From NCBI RefSeq assembly GCF_005222955.1, contig NZ_LWUA01000223.1, positions 50,745 through 114,744 on the forward strand: a DNA stretch of 64,000 nucleotides, read 5' to 3'. Below are positions 27,128-34,276 of this stretch, one piece after another. Within the stretch, counting starts at the first letter, position 1. Each line of letters opens with the position of its first letter. The stretch is from Blastococcus sp. CCUG 61487 (GTDB taxonomy: Bacteria > Actinomycetota > Actinomycetes > Mycobacteriales > Geodermatophilaceae). A program made the position numbers and the translations under genes. The notes beneath the pieces are model-generated. The model worked only from the letters and a program-made list of their open reading frames with translations, made no database searches and was not told the origin of the DNA.

Positions 27128-28912
27128 TCAGGCGCGGGTCCGGAGCAGGTCGTTGTCGACGACGGCGGCCAGCCCGAGCGTCTTGTAGCCGACCTCGTCG
27201 AACAGCACGGTGACCCGGTCGTCCTCGACGCGCATGACCACGCCCGCGCCCCACTCGCTGTGCTCCACCGGCGTCTCGACGGGGAAGGGCGTGTCCTGCG
27301 GCGCTGCGTCGGCGTGCTCGTGGGCGGTGCCGGCGGTGCAGGTGTCGCAGTTGCCGCACGGCTCGTCGAGCTGCTCGCCGAAGTAGCCGAGCAGGAACTG
27401 CCGGCGGCACTCGGTGGTCTCGGCGTAGCCGCGCATCATCTCGACGCGGCTCTGGTCGACCTTCTCGTGGTGCTCGGCGAGCTCGCGGGCCTGCTGGGCG
27501 GCCTCGCCGGGTGCTGGGGCGCCGTCGGCCGGGTGCGCTGCGCCCTCCTCGTCGAGGACGATGGCGGAGACCTGCTCGAGCAGGTTGAGGTCGCGGACCA
27601 GCGGGGTGGCGGCCCGGCCGGTCTCCTCGCGGAGCGTCGGGACGTCGACGCCGTCCTCCAGGTCTGCGGCGTGGGCGGCGGCGACCAGCCCCGCGACCTG
27701 CTGGAGCTCCTCCTCGGCGGGGGCGCCGGCGGCGAAGAAGCGGCGCAGGCCGAGGTCCTCCTGGCGGTAGACGAGGACGGCGAGCGCCGGTTCCCCGTCG
27801 CGGCCCGCCCGGCCGATCTCCTGGTAGTAGCTGTCGATGGAGTCGGCAGGTTCCGCGTGGACGACGAAGCGGGTGTCCGGCTTGTCGATGCCCATGCCGA
27901 AGGCGGTGGTGGCGACGACGACGTCGAGTTCGTCCTCCATCCACGCGCGCTGGGTCTCCTCGCGGTCTCCCTTGTTGAGGCCGGCGTGGTAGTACCGCGC
28001 CCGGAGCCCACGCTCCTCGAGCTCGGCGGCGATGGTCTCGGTGCCCTTGCGGGTGGCGCTGTAGACGATGCCCGGGCCGCGACCCTCGCCCACCTCCGTG
28101 AGCACCCGGTCCAGGACGCCCTGCTCCTTGGCGTGGGCGTCGGCGTGGTGGTCGACCTCCAGTCGGATCTCCGGCCGGTCGAAGCCCGCGACGACGACGG
28201 CGGGGTCGGTCATGCCGAGGCGTTCGACGATCTCCGCGCGCACGGGCGGGGCGGCGGTCGCGGTGAGCGCCAGGACGGTGGGGGAGCCGAGCTGCTCGAC
28301 GGCGGTGCCGAGGCGGAGGTAGTCGGGGCGGAAGTCGTGTCCCCAGGCGGAGACACAGTGCGCCTCGTCGACGACGAACAGCGCGGGGTGGGCGGCTGCG
28401 AGGGCCTCGACGACGTCGGCCTTGGCGAGCTGCTCGGGTGCCAGGAACAGGTAGCGGACAGTTCCGTCACCGAGCTGCTCGAGCGCCTCGCGCTGATCGC
28501 CGGGCGACATCGTCGAGTTCAGCTGAGCGGCCCGGCCGGCCTGCTCCTCCAGGTCGGTGAGCCGCTCGACCTGGTCGCGCTGGAGGGCGATGAGCGGGGA
28601 GACCACGACGACCGGTCCGTCGAGGAGCTGACCGGCGACCTGGTAGATCGCGGTCTTGCCCGCGCCCGAGGGCAGGACGGCGAGGGTGTCGCGCCCGCCG
28701 ACGACCGCTTGCATGGCCTCTTCCTGGCCAGGCCGGAACTCCTCGAAGCCGAGGATCTCGCGGGCGAACTCGCGGATCCGCCGGGTGCGGACCGACGCGG
28801 TCGCCCCTGCGGGGTTCTCCTCTGCGGTGTCGGCGTCGGAGTCGGCGTCGGACGGGGCGGAGGACGAGGCACGCGGCACCGGCTCCCTGTCCCCGGTGCC
28901 CGGGCGCGGCAA
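27128..28912 (-). CDS. recQ: RecQ-family DNA helicase with C-terminal PcrA-tudor-like domain
   Basis: A 594-residue 3'-5' helicase for recombination and replication-fork repair. Walker A is [12 protein letters not shown] near 82, the DEAH box [18 protein letters not shown] near 180, and motif [15 protein letters not shown] near 366. The zinc-binding RQC cysteines are [28 protein letters not shown] near 500. The HRDC domain is lacking; the last 45 residues ([29 protein letters not shown]) resemble the small tudor-like domain at the end of PcrA/UvrD. The acidic N-terminal 45 residues contain an SDADSDAD repeat. Starts beside the palindrome-rich HNH locus. Confidence 0.93.
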   Translation of the reverse strand: MPRPGTGDREPVPRASSSAPSDADSDADTAEENPAGATASVRTRRIREFAREILGFEEFRPGQEEAMQAVVGGRDTLAVLPSGAGKTAIYQVAGQLLDGPVVVVSPLIALQRDQVERLTDLEEQAGRAAQLNSTMSPGDQREALEQLGDGTVRYLFLAPEQLAKADVVEALAAAHPALFVVDEAHCVSAWGHDFRPDYLRLGTAVEQLGSPTVLALTATAAPPVRAEIVERLGMTDPAVVVAGFDRPEIRLEVDHHADAHAKEQGVLDRVLTEVGEGRGPGIVYSATRKGTETIAAELEERGLRARYYHAGLNKGDREETQRAWMEDELDVVVATTAFGMGIDKPDTRFVVHAEPADSIDSYYQEIGRAGRDGEPALAVLVYRQEDLGLRRFFAAGAPAEEELQQVAGLVAAAHAADLEDGVDVPTLREETGRAATPLVRDLNLLEQVSAIVLDEEGAAHPADGAPAPGEAAQQARELAEHHEKVDQSRVEMMRGYAETTECRRQFLLGYFGEQLDEPCGNCDTCTAGTAHEHADAAPQDTPFPVETPVEHSEWGAGVVMRVEDDRVTVLFDEVGYKTLGLAAVVDNDLLRTRA

Positions 28913-28994
28913 ACGGTGCCGGACGTCACCGTGCCGGTTCGTCGCCGGTTCGCTGCCGGTTCGTGCTGGGCGGAGGCGCCGTCGTCCCGCGCAC

Positions 28995-29008
28995 GTTCCC
29001 GCGGGAAC
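28995..29008. repeat. Palindrome GTTCCCGCGGGAAC, copy 1
   Basis: Perfect 14-bp palindrome, extended to 18 bp (28993-29010). It lies in the gap between the recQ start and the HNH gene stop, 18 bp past that stop codon. Member of a five-copy family in this window. Confidence 0.85.
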
Positions 29009-29026
29009 GTCTGCTCCGGCCTCTGC

Positions 29027-30793
29027 TCACGAGGGGCCCGCTCCCCAGGGCTGTCCCACCCCTGCTCGGCCACCCGATGGCGCCGATCCAGGCGTTCCCG
29101 CGGGAACGCCCCGTTCGGACGCGCCCGCTGCCTCCGTCGCCAGCCGGCGCGCGAGGTCGCGGTTGGTCATGAGGACACCGATCGCGTACGCCATGTCGAG
29201 CCGCTCGTAGGGCGCCGGTGCCGGTGCTGCCTGGTCCGGAGCGCCATCGGGGAAGAGCGCCTGGTCGATGCGTCGGCGTTCGCGCGCCACGGAGACCGCC
29301 GGTGCGGCAGGTGGCCCCGATCGGCGGCGACGTCGCGCGCCGCCACGCTGGTCCGCGGACCTCACCCGTCCTGCCGGACGGCGTTGCAGGAGCCTCGGGC
29401 CGTCCGCAGACCGACGATCGGTGGCTCCCTGGGATGCGGCCGGAGCTGAGCGCGCGCTCGGCCGCCGACCGACGGTCTCGTCCATCGGGTGCACCCCGGC
29501 GTAGGGATCGTCGCCGCTACGCGGATCCGGCGAGGGTCCGTCCACCCCCGCTGCGAAGGCTGCGTCGGCGCCGCCCCACACCCTCCGCCCGTCCGGATCG
29601 GTGACCACGACGGTGCCGTCGCGTCGGGAGACGACGAGATCGTGCTCGTGCACCAGGCCGTGGTCGACGTCGCAGAGCAGCACCATCTCCTGGATGTCGG
29701 TGCGCCCGCCGAAGATCCAGTGCCGCGTGTGGTGGGCGTGCAGGCGCTCGATCCGCGTCTCGGGGCAGCCGGGGCGGACGCATCCACCCTCGCGACGCAG
29801 CATCGCCCGCTTCTGGGCCTTGCTGGCCAGGCGTCGACGCCGCCCCAGCGCGAGGGGTTCACGTCCCCGCTCGATCATCGCCACCACGGTGGCCTCGCAG
29901 AGCATGCGGCGCGCCTGAGCGCCGGTGATCGCCGGGCCGCCCTCGATGTAGGCGCGGCCGGCGGCGGTGTCGTCGGCCAGCACGTCGGCGTCCACGTGCA
30001 CGACGACCTCGCGGCGCGGTGGGTCACCGGGGCGCCGGTCGTCATCGGGGCGGGTGACCAGATCAGCGAAGGCGGTGATGCGGCGGGCGGTGGTGCGCTC
30101 CCGCACCAGTCGCGCGGACGCGTCGTCGAGGCAGCGCTGCTCGACCTCGGGGTCGACGGTGCCGCCCGCGGCGCGGGTCCGTTCGTGCTGCGCGGCGGCC
30201 TTCGTCGCCTGGGCTCGCTCACGGCGGGCGTCGCGCTCGGCCCGACCCTCGATGGCGGTCAACACCTCCGCGCCGCGATCGCCCGGCATGCGGATCTTGA
30301 TCGTCAGGGTGCCGTCGTCGTCGTACCAGTGCTCGAAGGACTGCTCGCGTTGCCCGCGGTGGCCGCCCCCGCCGTCGGCGGCATCGTCGACGCGGCGCCA
30401 GGACCGGCAGAACCGCTCGGTCTGCGAGGCGGTGGCGGCCAGCGCGAACTCGAGCAGCATCTGCTCGCAGTCCGGCTCGGCGATGCGGGTCAACGCCCGC
30501 ACCTTGGAGAACGACAGCCGGCCGGCGGCGAACGCGGCCTCGATCCGTGGCAGGCGGGCCAGCGCCCGTGCCACCCGCACGTGCTCGCGGGCCGTACCCG
30601 TGCCCATGCCGCACTGCCAGGCCAGCCAGTGAGCGCAGGACTTGATGCCCACCCCGGCCCAGCCGTCGCGTTCGTCGAAATCCCGCACGAGGCGCAGCCA
30701 GGAGGCGGTGGCCGCCGCCATCCGCACCGCCGCCGTGGTGATCGCCAGTGCCAGCTCGGCGAGCGTCGCCTGCTCATCGTCATTCGATCGCAT
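29027..30793 (-). CDS. DUF222-HNH endonuclease (13E12-repeat-like family)
   Basis: A 588-residue protein of the DUF222 plus HNH type, multicopy in actinobacteria and related to the mycobacterial 13E12 repeat proteins. Residues about 10-330 are the helical DUF222 region (AELALAITTAAVRMAAATAS; KSCAHWLAWQCGMG). Residues about 350-410 are the HNH nuclease (GGCVRPGCPETRIERLHAHH, then LCDVDHGLVHEHDL), with zinc Cys pairs and the catalytic His-His present. The remaining C-terminal third is Arg/Pro/Ala-rich, of low complexity, and itself contains palindrome copy 2 (coding GVPAGT). An SOS box overlaps its start codon. The target is unknown; homing-like or damage-linked nuclease activity is inference. 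Confidence 0.9.
   Translation of the reverse strand: MRSNDDEQATLAELALAITTAAVRMAAATASWLRLVRDFDERDGWAGVGIKSCAHWLAWQCGMGTGTAREHVRVARALARLPRIEAAFAAGRLSFSKVRALTRIAEPDCEQMLLEFALAATASQTERFCRSWRRVDDAADGGGGHRGQREQSFEHWYDDDGTLTIKIRMPGDRGAEVLTAIEGRAERDARRERAQATKAAAQHERTRAAGGTVDPEVEQRCLDDASARLVRERTTARRITAFADLVTRPDDDRRPGDPPRREVVVHVDADVLADDTAAGRAYIEGGPAITGAQARRMLCEATVVAMIERGREPLALGRRRRLASKAQKRAMLRREGGCVRPGCPETRIERLHAHHTRHWIFGGRTDIQEMVLLCDVDHGLVHEHDLVVSRRDGTVVVTDPDGRRVWGGADAAFAAGVDGPSPDPRSGDDPYAGVHPMDETVGRRPSARSAPAASQGATDRRSADGPRLLQRRPAGRVRSADQRGGARRRRRSGPPAAPAVSVARERRRIDQALFPDGAPDQAAPAPAPYERLDMAYAIGVLMTNRDLARRLATEAAGASERGVPAGTPGSAPSGGRAGVGQPWGAGPS
29094..29107. repeat. Palindrome GTTCCCGCGGGAAC, copy 2
   Basis: Extended perfectly to 20 bp (29091-29110). 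It lies inside the C-terminal coding region of the HNH gene, where it encodes Val-Pro-Ala-Gly-Thr in the same phase as the copy in modC. Confidence 0.85.
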
Positions 30794-30799
30794 GTTCGA
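30784..30799. promoter_or_regulatory. LexA SOS box overlapping the HNH start codon
   Basis: TCGATCGCATGTTCGA matches the actinobacterial SOS box TCGAAC-N4-GTTCGA at 11 of 12 defined positions. It covers the ATG (30791-30793) of the DUF222-HNH gene, a position from which LexA would block transcription or initiation. In M. tuberculosis several 13E12-family genes carry SOS boxes, which supports the call. Confidence 0.65.
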
Positions 30800-30858
30800 A
30801 CACTAGGACCGGGGTGTGACAGTTCTCGCAGGTGAACGACGCAGTCGGCCCCGGAGAG

Positions 30859-30874
30859 GCGTTCCCGCGGGAAC
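30859..30874. repeat. Palindrome GTTCCCGCGGGAAC, copy 3
   Basis: 16-bp perfect palindrome about 65 bp upstream of the HNH start, in the 197-bp gap that separates the HNH gene from the DUF2786 gene. The rest of the gap (30794-30958) shows only the SOS box and no gene. Confidence 0.85.
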
Positions 30875-30958
30875 GTGCCGGGCTGACCTGACGCAGGGAA
30901 GGTCGGCGGGCGGGCCGGGCAGGTCCAGCACCCGGCAGGAGCAGGTCTGCAGCAGTGG

Positions 30959-30990
30959 GCGAGAGACGTTCCCGCGGGAACGTCTCTCGC
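30959..30990. repeat. 32-bp perfect palindrome containing copy 4
   Basis: The 14-bp core at 30968-30981 is extended to a 32-bp perfect palindrome (half-site GCGAGAGACGTTCCCG) that directly abuts the DUF2786 stop codon (30991-30993). In RNA it would form a continuous 16-bp-per-arm hairpin immediately after the stop, so it could terminate transcription. The identical core elsewhere, including inside genes, argues it is more than a terminator. Confidence 0.85.
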
Positions 30991-32199
30991 TCAGGTCAGC
31001 GGCGAGTGGCGGGAACCGACGTCGGCCCGCTCGGCGGCCGACCGCCCGGCGTACCAGCCGCCGGCATCGACCGACGCCCGGCTGCGGCTGGCGCGCACCT
31101 TCGGGAAGAGCTCGGTGACCGCCGCGTCGACGGCCTCGCGGCGGTTCCGGAGCACCGGCAGCAGGTCGAGCCCGGACTCCTCGGCGGCCGCGGTGGTGGC
31201 CTCCCGCCGGGCGGTCTGCAGCCGTTCGCCGATCCGCTGGCCGTACCCGAGCAGGAACGCCCGGCGGAACGTGCGCGAGGCGGACCGCCGGCCGTCGCGC
31301 CGCTCGGCGGCCGCCAGCGCCTGCGCGACCTGCAGCAGCAGGGAGGTGAACAGCAGCTCGACGGCGTCGAGGTCGGCTCGGGCGCCGACCAGGTTGGCGA
31401 TGCCGATCCCCTGGTACCAGACGAGCCGGACGTCGTTGGCCTCGGCGACCGCCGCGAGCACCTGCATCTTGGCGCGCACGTAGGGATCGCCGACGTGCAC
31501 CCGGCGGGTGGCGACATCCCCGGCCGGAGGGGCGTCCGGTGCGAGCAGCGCCACGTCCACCGCGTGCCGGGTCATGAGCTCCTGTGCCTTCGCGGTCAGG
31601 GCCTCCGCCTCCTCGGCGAACTCCGTCGACTCCGCCTTCGCGAGCAGCCCGCGGATGCGCCGCAGGGCGCGGTCGTCCCCCGGCGCCGGCGGGCCGGCCG
31701 GCTGCGTCCGCGCGGCAACCCAGCGCGACGGCGGTGGCACGAGGACGTCGATCCGTGCCGCGCCGCGCAGCACGCCGAGCAGCTGCAGCACGATCCGCCA
31801 CGCCTCCGCCGGTGACCGGCGCCCCGACCGCTGCCAGGCGGCGACCACCGCACCGTCCCCGTCACCGAGGGCGCCCAGCTCGCGCAGCTGGCCCACCCAG
31901 GTCTCCGGCGCCCGCCGCTCGGCGTCGGTCCGACGGGCGTGGGCGCCGATCAGCGCGACGACCAGCGGGACCGAGCCGGTGGTCGCCTCGCGCCGGGCGG
32001 CGTGCGCGACGTCGGCCGGCTGCCAGCCCCGCTCCCAGACCTCGTCCAGCGCCTCGACCAGGGTCCGGGTGGTGAGCCCGCCGGCGTCGACGTCCGGGTA
32101 CCGGTGGCCCAGGCTCGACGCCAGCTGCGCCGCCGAGGCGGCATCCGGCCGGTAGCGGAGCAGCTCCACGAGAAGGTCGTCATCGGTCACGTTCGGCAT
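30991..32199 (-). CDS. DUF2786-domain protein, unknown function
   Basis: 402 residues. The central DUF2786 segment is ALRRIRGLLAKAESTEFAEEAEALTAKAQELMTRH-like, near residues 195-230, a short helical motif found in phage and actinobacterial proteins of unknown role. It is followed by a conserved region ending GYGQRIGERLQTARREATTAAAEESG. The N-terminal 180 residues are Ala-rich helices. ATG 32199 (PNVTDDDLLVELL) is preferred over the longer frame, which reads into promoter sequence. No catalytic residues are recognised. It is divergent from the molybdate regulator and ends on the 32-bp palindrome. Confidence 0.8.
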   Translation of the reverse strand: MPNVTDDDLLVELLRYRPDAASAAQLASSLGHRYPDVDAGGLTTRTLVEALDEVWERGWQPADVAHAARREATTGSVPLVVALIGAHARRTDAERRAPETWVGQLRELGALGDGDGAVVAAWQRSGRRSPAEAWRIVLQLLGVLRGAARIDVLVPPPSRWVAARTQPAGPPAPGDDRALRRIRGLLAKAESTEFAEEAEALTAKAQELMTRHAVDVALLAPDAPPAGDVATRRVHVGDPYVRAKMQVLAAVAEANDVRLVWYQGIGIANLVGARADLDAVELLFTSLLLQVAQALAAAERRDGRRSASRTFRRAFLLGYGQRIGERLQTARREATTAAAEESGLDLLPVLRNRREAVDAAVTELFPKVRASRSRASVDAGGWYAGRSAAERADVGSRHSPLT

Positions 32200-32232
32200 G
32201 CTGCCCCGGCGGGACGACACCGCGCCGCAGCA

Positions 32233-32261
32233 CCTGTGGACAGCACACTCCCATCCACAGG
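32233..32261. promoter_or_regulatory. Inverted repeat CCTGTGGA-N13-TCCACAGG
   Basis: 8-bp perfect arms at 32233-32240 and 32254-32261, in the divergent gap between the DUF2786 gene and the molybdate regulator. The arms resemble DnaA boxes (CTGTCCACA against TTGTCCACA), but two sites do not make an origin. An operator for either divergent gene is the simpler reading. Confidence 0.4.
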
Positions 32262-32319
32262 CGAGCGATTCTCCGTGGATGCGGATCAGGACGCTCGAAT
32301 CGAACCGCAGATGCGGCGG

Positions 32320-32325
32320 TAGAGT
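32320..32325 (+). promoter_or_regulatory. Probable leaderless -10 element TAGAGT
   Basis: TAGAGT matches the TANNNT actinobacterial -10 pattern and ends 6 nt before the GTG start at 32332, the spacing of leaderless transcripts. No clear -35 is seen. It would drive the regulator-modABC-mocA-moaE unit. Confidence 0.45.
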
Positions 32326-32331
32326 GCCGGC

Positions 32332-32721
32332 GTGCCGCACCGCTACCGCATCGCCTCGGCCGCTGCGCTCCTCGGCGTGAGCGACGACACCGTCCGCAGG
32401 TGGCTCGACGCCGGCCGGCTGACCGCGCACCGGGACGCCGGCCCGGCCACGGTCGACGGCGTCGAGCTCGCCCGTCTCGCCACCGGACTCCGCGACGCCC
32501 CCGAACCGGGCACGACGCCGTCGTCGGCCCGCAACCGGCTCACCGGGATCGTCACCGGCGTCGTGCGGGACACGGTGATGGCGCAGGTCGAGATCCAGGC
32601 GGGGCCCTTCCGTGTCGTCTCGCTCATGTCCCGGGAGGCCGCCGACGAGCTCGGGCTGGAGGTCGGGGTCCGCGCGGTCGCCACCGTCAAGGCGACCCAG
32701 GTCAGCGTGGACGTCCCGTGA
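32332..32721 (+). CDS. MerR-type HTH plus TOBE (Mop) molybdate-responsive regulator
   Basis: 129 residues. Residues 3-50 form an excisionase/MerR-like helix-turn-helix (YRIASAAALLGVSDDTVRRWLDAGRL). Residues 65-128 are a Mop/TOBE domain (NRLTGIVTGVVRDTVMAQVEIQAGP; LGLEVGVRAVATVKATQVSV) that binds molybdate in relatives. It probably senses molybdate and controls the transporter genes that follow; its stop overlaps modA in GTGA. This compact HTH-TOBE arrangement replaces the larger ModE in many actinobacteria. Confidence 0.88.
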   Translation: MPHRYRIASAAALLGVSDDTVRRWLDAGRLTAHRDAGPATVDGVELARLATGLRDAPEPGTTPSSARNRLTGIVTGVVRDTVMAQVEIQAGPFRVVSLMSREAADELGLEVGVRAVATVKATQVSVDVP

Positions 32722-33476
32722 AGCGCGGCGTCGCGCTGCTCGCGGCGGTCGGGCTCCTCGCCGGCTGCGGTGGCGGGGAGAGCAGCGGGGGGAGCAGTGG
32801 GACCAGCGGCACGCTCACCGTCTTCGCCGCCGCCTCCCTGGCCGACGTCTTCACCGAGCTCGGCGAGGAGCTGGAGGAGACGAACCCTGGGCTCGACGTG
32901 CGGTACACCTTCGCCGGCAGCTCCGCGCTGGCCACGCAGCTCGTCCAGGGCGCCCCGGCGGACGTCTTCGCCGCGGCGAACGAGGCGCAGATGGCCGTCG
33001 TCACGGGGGAGGGCCTGGCGGAGCAGCCCGACGTCTTCGCGGCCAACGTGCTGCAGATCGCCGTCCCGGCCGGCAACCCGGCCGGGGTCACGGGCCTGCG
33101 CGATCTGGCCCGCGAGGAACTCGCCATCGCCCTCTGCGCCCCGGAGGTGCCCTGCGGCGAGGCCGCCGAGCAGGTCCTCGCCGCGGCCGGCGTCACCGCC
33201 GCCCCGGACACGCTCGAGCAGGACGTGCGCGCGGTGGCGACCAAGGTGCGGCTCGGCGAGGTCGACGCGGGGCTCGTCTACGCCTCCGACGTGGCCGGCG
33301 CCGGCGGGGACGTCGAGGGCATCCCGGTGCCCGAGGCCGAGGAGGTGGTCAACGAGTACCCGGTCTGCGTCCTCGACGGCGCGCCCAACCCCGACGCGGC
33401 CCGCGCCTTCGTCGACCTGCTGCTGTCCGAGCGCGGCCGCCGGGCGCTGGCCGACGCCGGCTTCCGCGAGCCGTGA
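32718..33476 (+). CDS. modA: Molybdate ABC transporter substrate-binding lipoprotein
   Basis: 252 residues. Lipobox LLAGCGGG with a short signal peptide, a Ser/Gly linker, then the ModA fold starting LTVFAAASLADVFTELGEEL and TFAGSSALATQLVQGAPADVFAAAN, which carries the Ser residues that bind the oxyanion. It captures molybdate (or tungstate) at the outer membrane face. Overlaps both the regulator and modB by GTGA. Confidence 0.93.
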   Translation: MKRGVALLAAVGLLAGCGGGESSGGSSGTSGTLTVFAAASLADVFTELGEELEETNPGLDVRYTFAGSSALATQLVQGAPADVFAAANEAQMAVVTGEGLAEQPDVFAANVLQIAVPAGNPAGVTGLRDLAREELAIALCAPEVPCGEAAEQVLAAAGVTAAPDTLEQDVRAVATKVRLGEVDAGLVYASDVAGAGGDVEGIPVPEAEEVVNEYPVCVLDGAPNPDAARAFVDLLLSERGRRALADAGFREP

Positions 33477-34276
33477 ACCGGTCCCGCGAGGGGGCGGCCG
33501 TCCCGCTGCCGCTCGTCGTCCCCGCCGTCCTCGCCGTCGGCTTCCTGGTGCTCCCCGTCCTCGGCCTGCTGGTCCGCGCGCCGTGGTCCTCGCTGCCCCA
33601 GCAGCTCGCGGCGCCCGGCGTCGGGCAGGCGCTCCGGCTGTCCCTGCTCTCCGCGACGCTGGCGACCGCGCTCTCCCTGGTCCTCGGCGTCCCGCTGGCC
33701 TGGGTGCTCGCCCGCTCGCGCATCCGGGGGCGCAGCGTCCTCCGGGCGCTGGTCACGGTCCCCCTCGTCCTCCCGCCCGTCGTGGGCGGCGTCGCGCTGT
33801 TCCTCGTGTTCGGCCGGCAGGGCATCGTCGGCTCCTGGCTCGACGACGCCTTCGGGATCACCATCCCGTTCACCACGGCCGCCGTCGTCCTCGCCCAGAC
33901 GTTCGTGGCGATGCCGTTCCTGGTGATCAGCGTCGAGGGGGCGCTGCGGGCCGCCGACGCCCGTTTCGAGGACGTCGCGGCCACGCTCGGCGCCGACAGG
34001 TGGACGACGTTCCGCACCGTCACGCTCCCGCTCGTGGCGCCCGGCATCGCCGCCGGCGCGGTCCTCTGCTGGGCCCGCGCGCTGGGCGAGTTCGGCGCCA
34101 CCATCACCTTCGCCGGCAACTTCCCGGGCACCACCCAGACGATGCCGCTGGCGGTCTACCTGGCGCTGCAGCGCGAGCCCGAGGCCGCCGTCGTCCTCTC
34201 GCTGGTCCTGCTGGCCGTCTCGCTGGCCACGCTGCTCCTGCTGCGGGACCGCTGGCTGCGGGGAGCGGCGGCGTGA
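33473..34276 (+). CDS. modB: Molybdate ABC transporter permease
   Basis: 267 residues with about six hydrophobic helices. The cytoplasmic EAA loop that contacts ModC is visible as ALRAADARFEDVAATLGADRWTTF-like sequence near residue 160, ending in LPLVAPGI. The conserved C-terminal GEFGATITFAGNFPGTTQTM is typical of ModB. It lies in a perfect modABC order with 4-nt overlaps. Confidence 0.94.
   Translation: MNRSREGAAVPLPLVVPAVLAVGFLVLPVLGLLVRAPWSSLPQQLAAPGVGQALRLSLLSATLATALSLVLGVPLAWVLARSRIRGRSVLRALVTVPLVLPPVVGGVALFLVFGRQGIVGSWLDDAFGITIPFTTAAVVLAQTFVAMPFLVISVEGALRAADARFEDVAATLGADRWTTFRTVTLPLVAPGIAAGAVLCWARALGEFGATITFAGNFPGTTQTMPLAVYLALQREPEAAVVLSLVLLAVSLATLLLLRDRWLRGAAA

Noticed and set aside
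28995..29008. The 14-bp palindrome read as a LexA SOS box
   Set aside because: The SOS box needs GAAC-N4-GTTC order. GTTCCCGCGGGAAC has the half-sites reversed.
29027..30793. Insertion sequence or transposase at the HNH locus
   Set aside because: No transposase motif, terminal inverted repeats or target-site duplication could be seen. Only the palindrome family and the HNH domain are supported.
28995..30990. CRISPR array
   Set aside because: The repeats are short palindromes at irregular distances with genes between them and no spacer structure.
32221..32331. Replication origin suggested by DnaA-like boxes
   Set aside because: Only two imperfect boxes, no dnaA/dnaN/gyr genes and no A+T-rich unwinding region.
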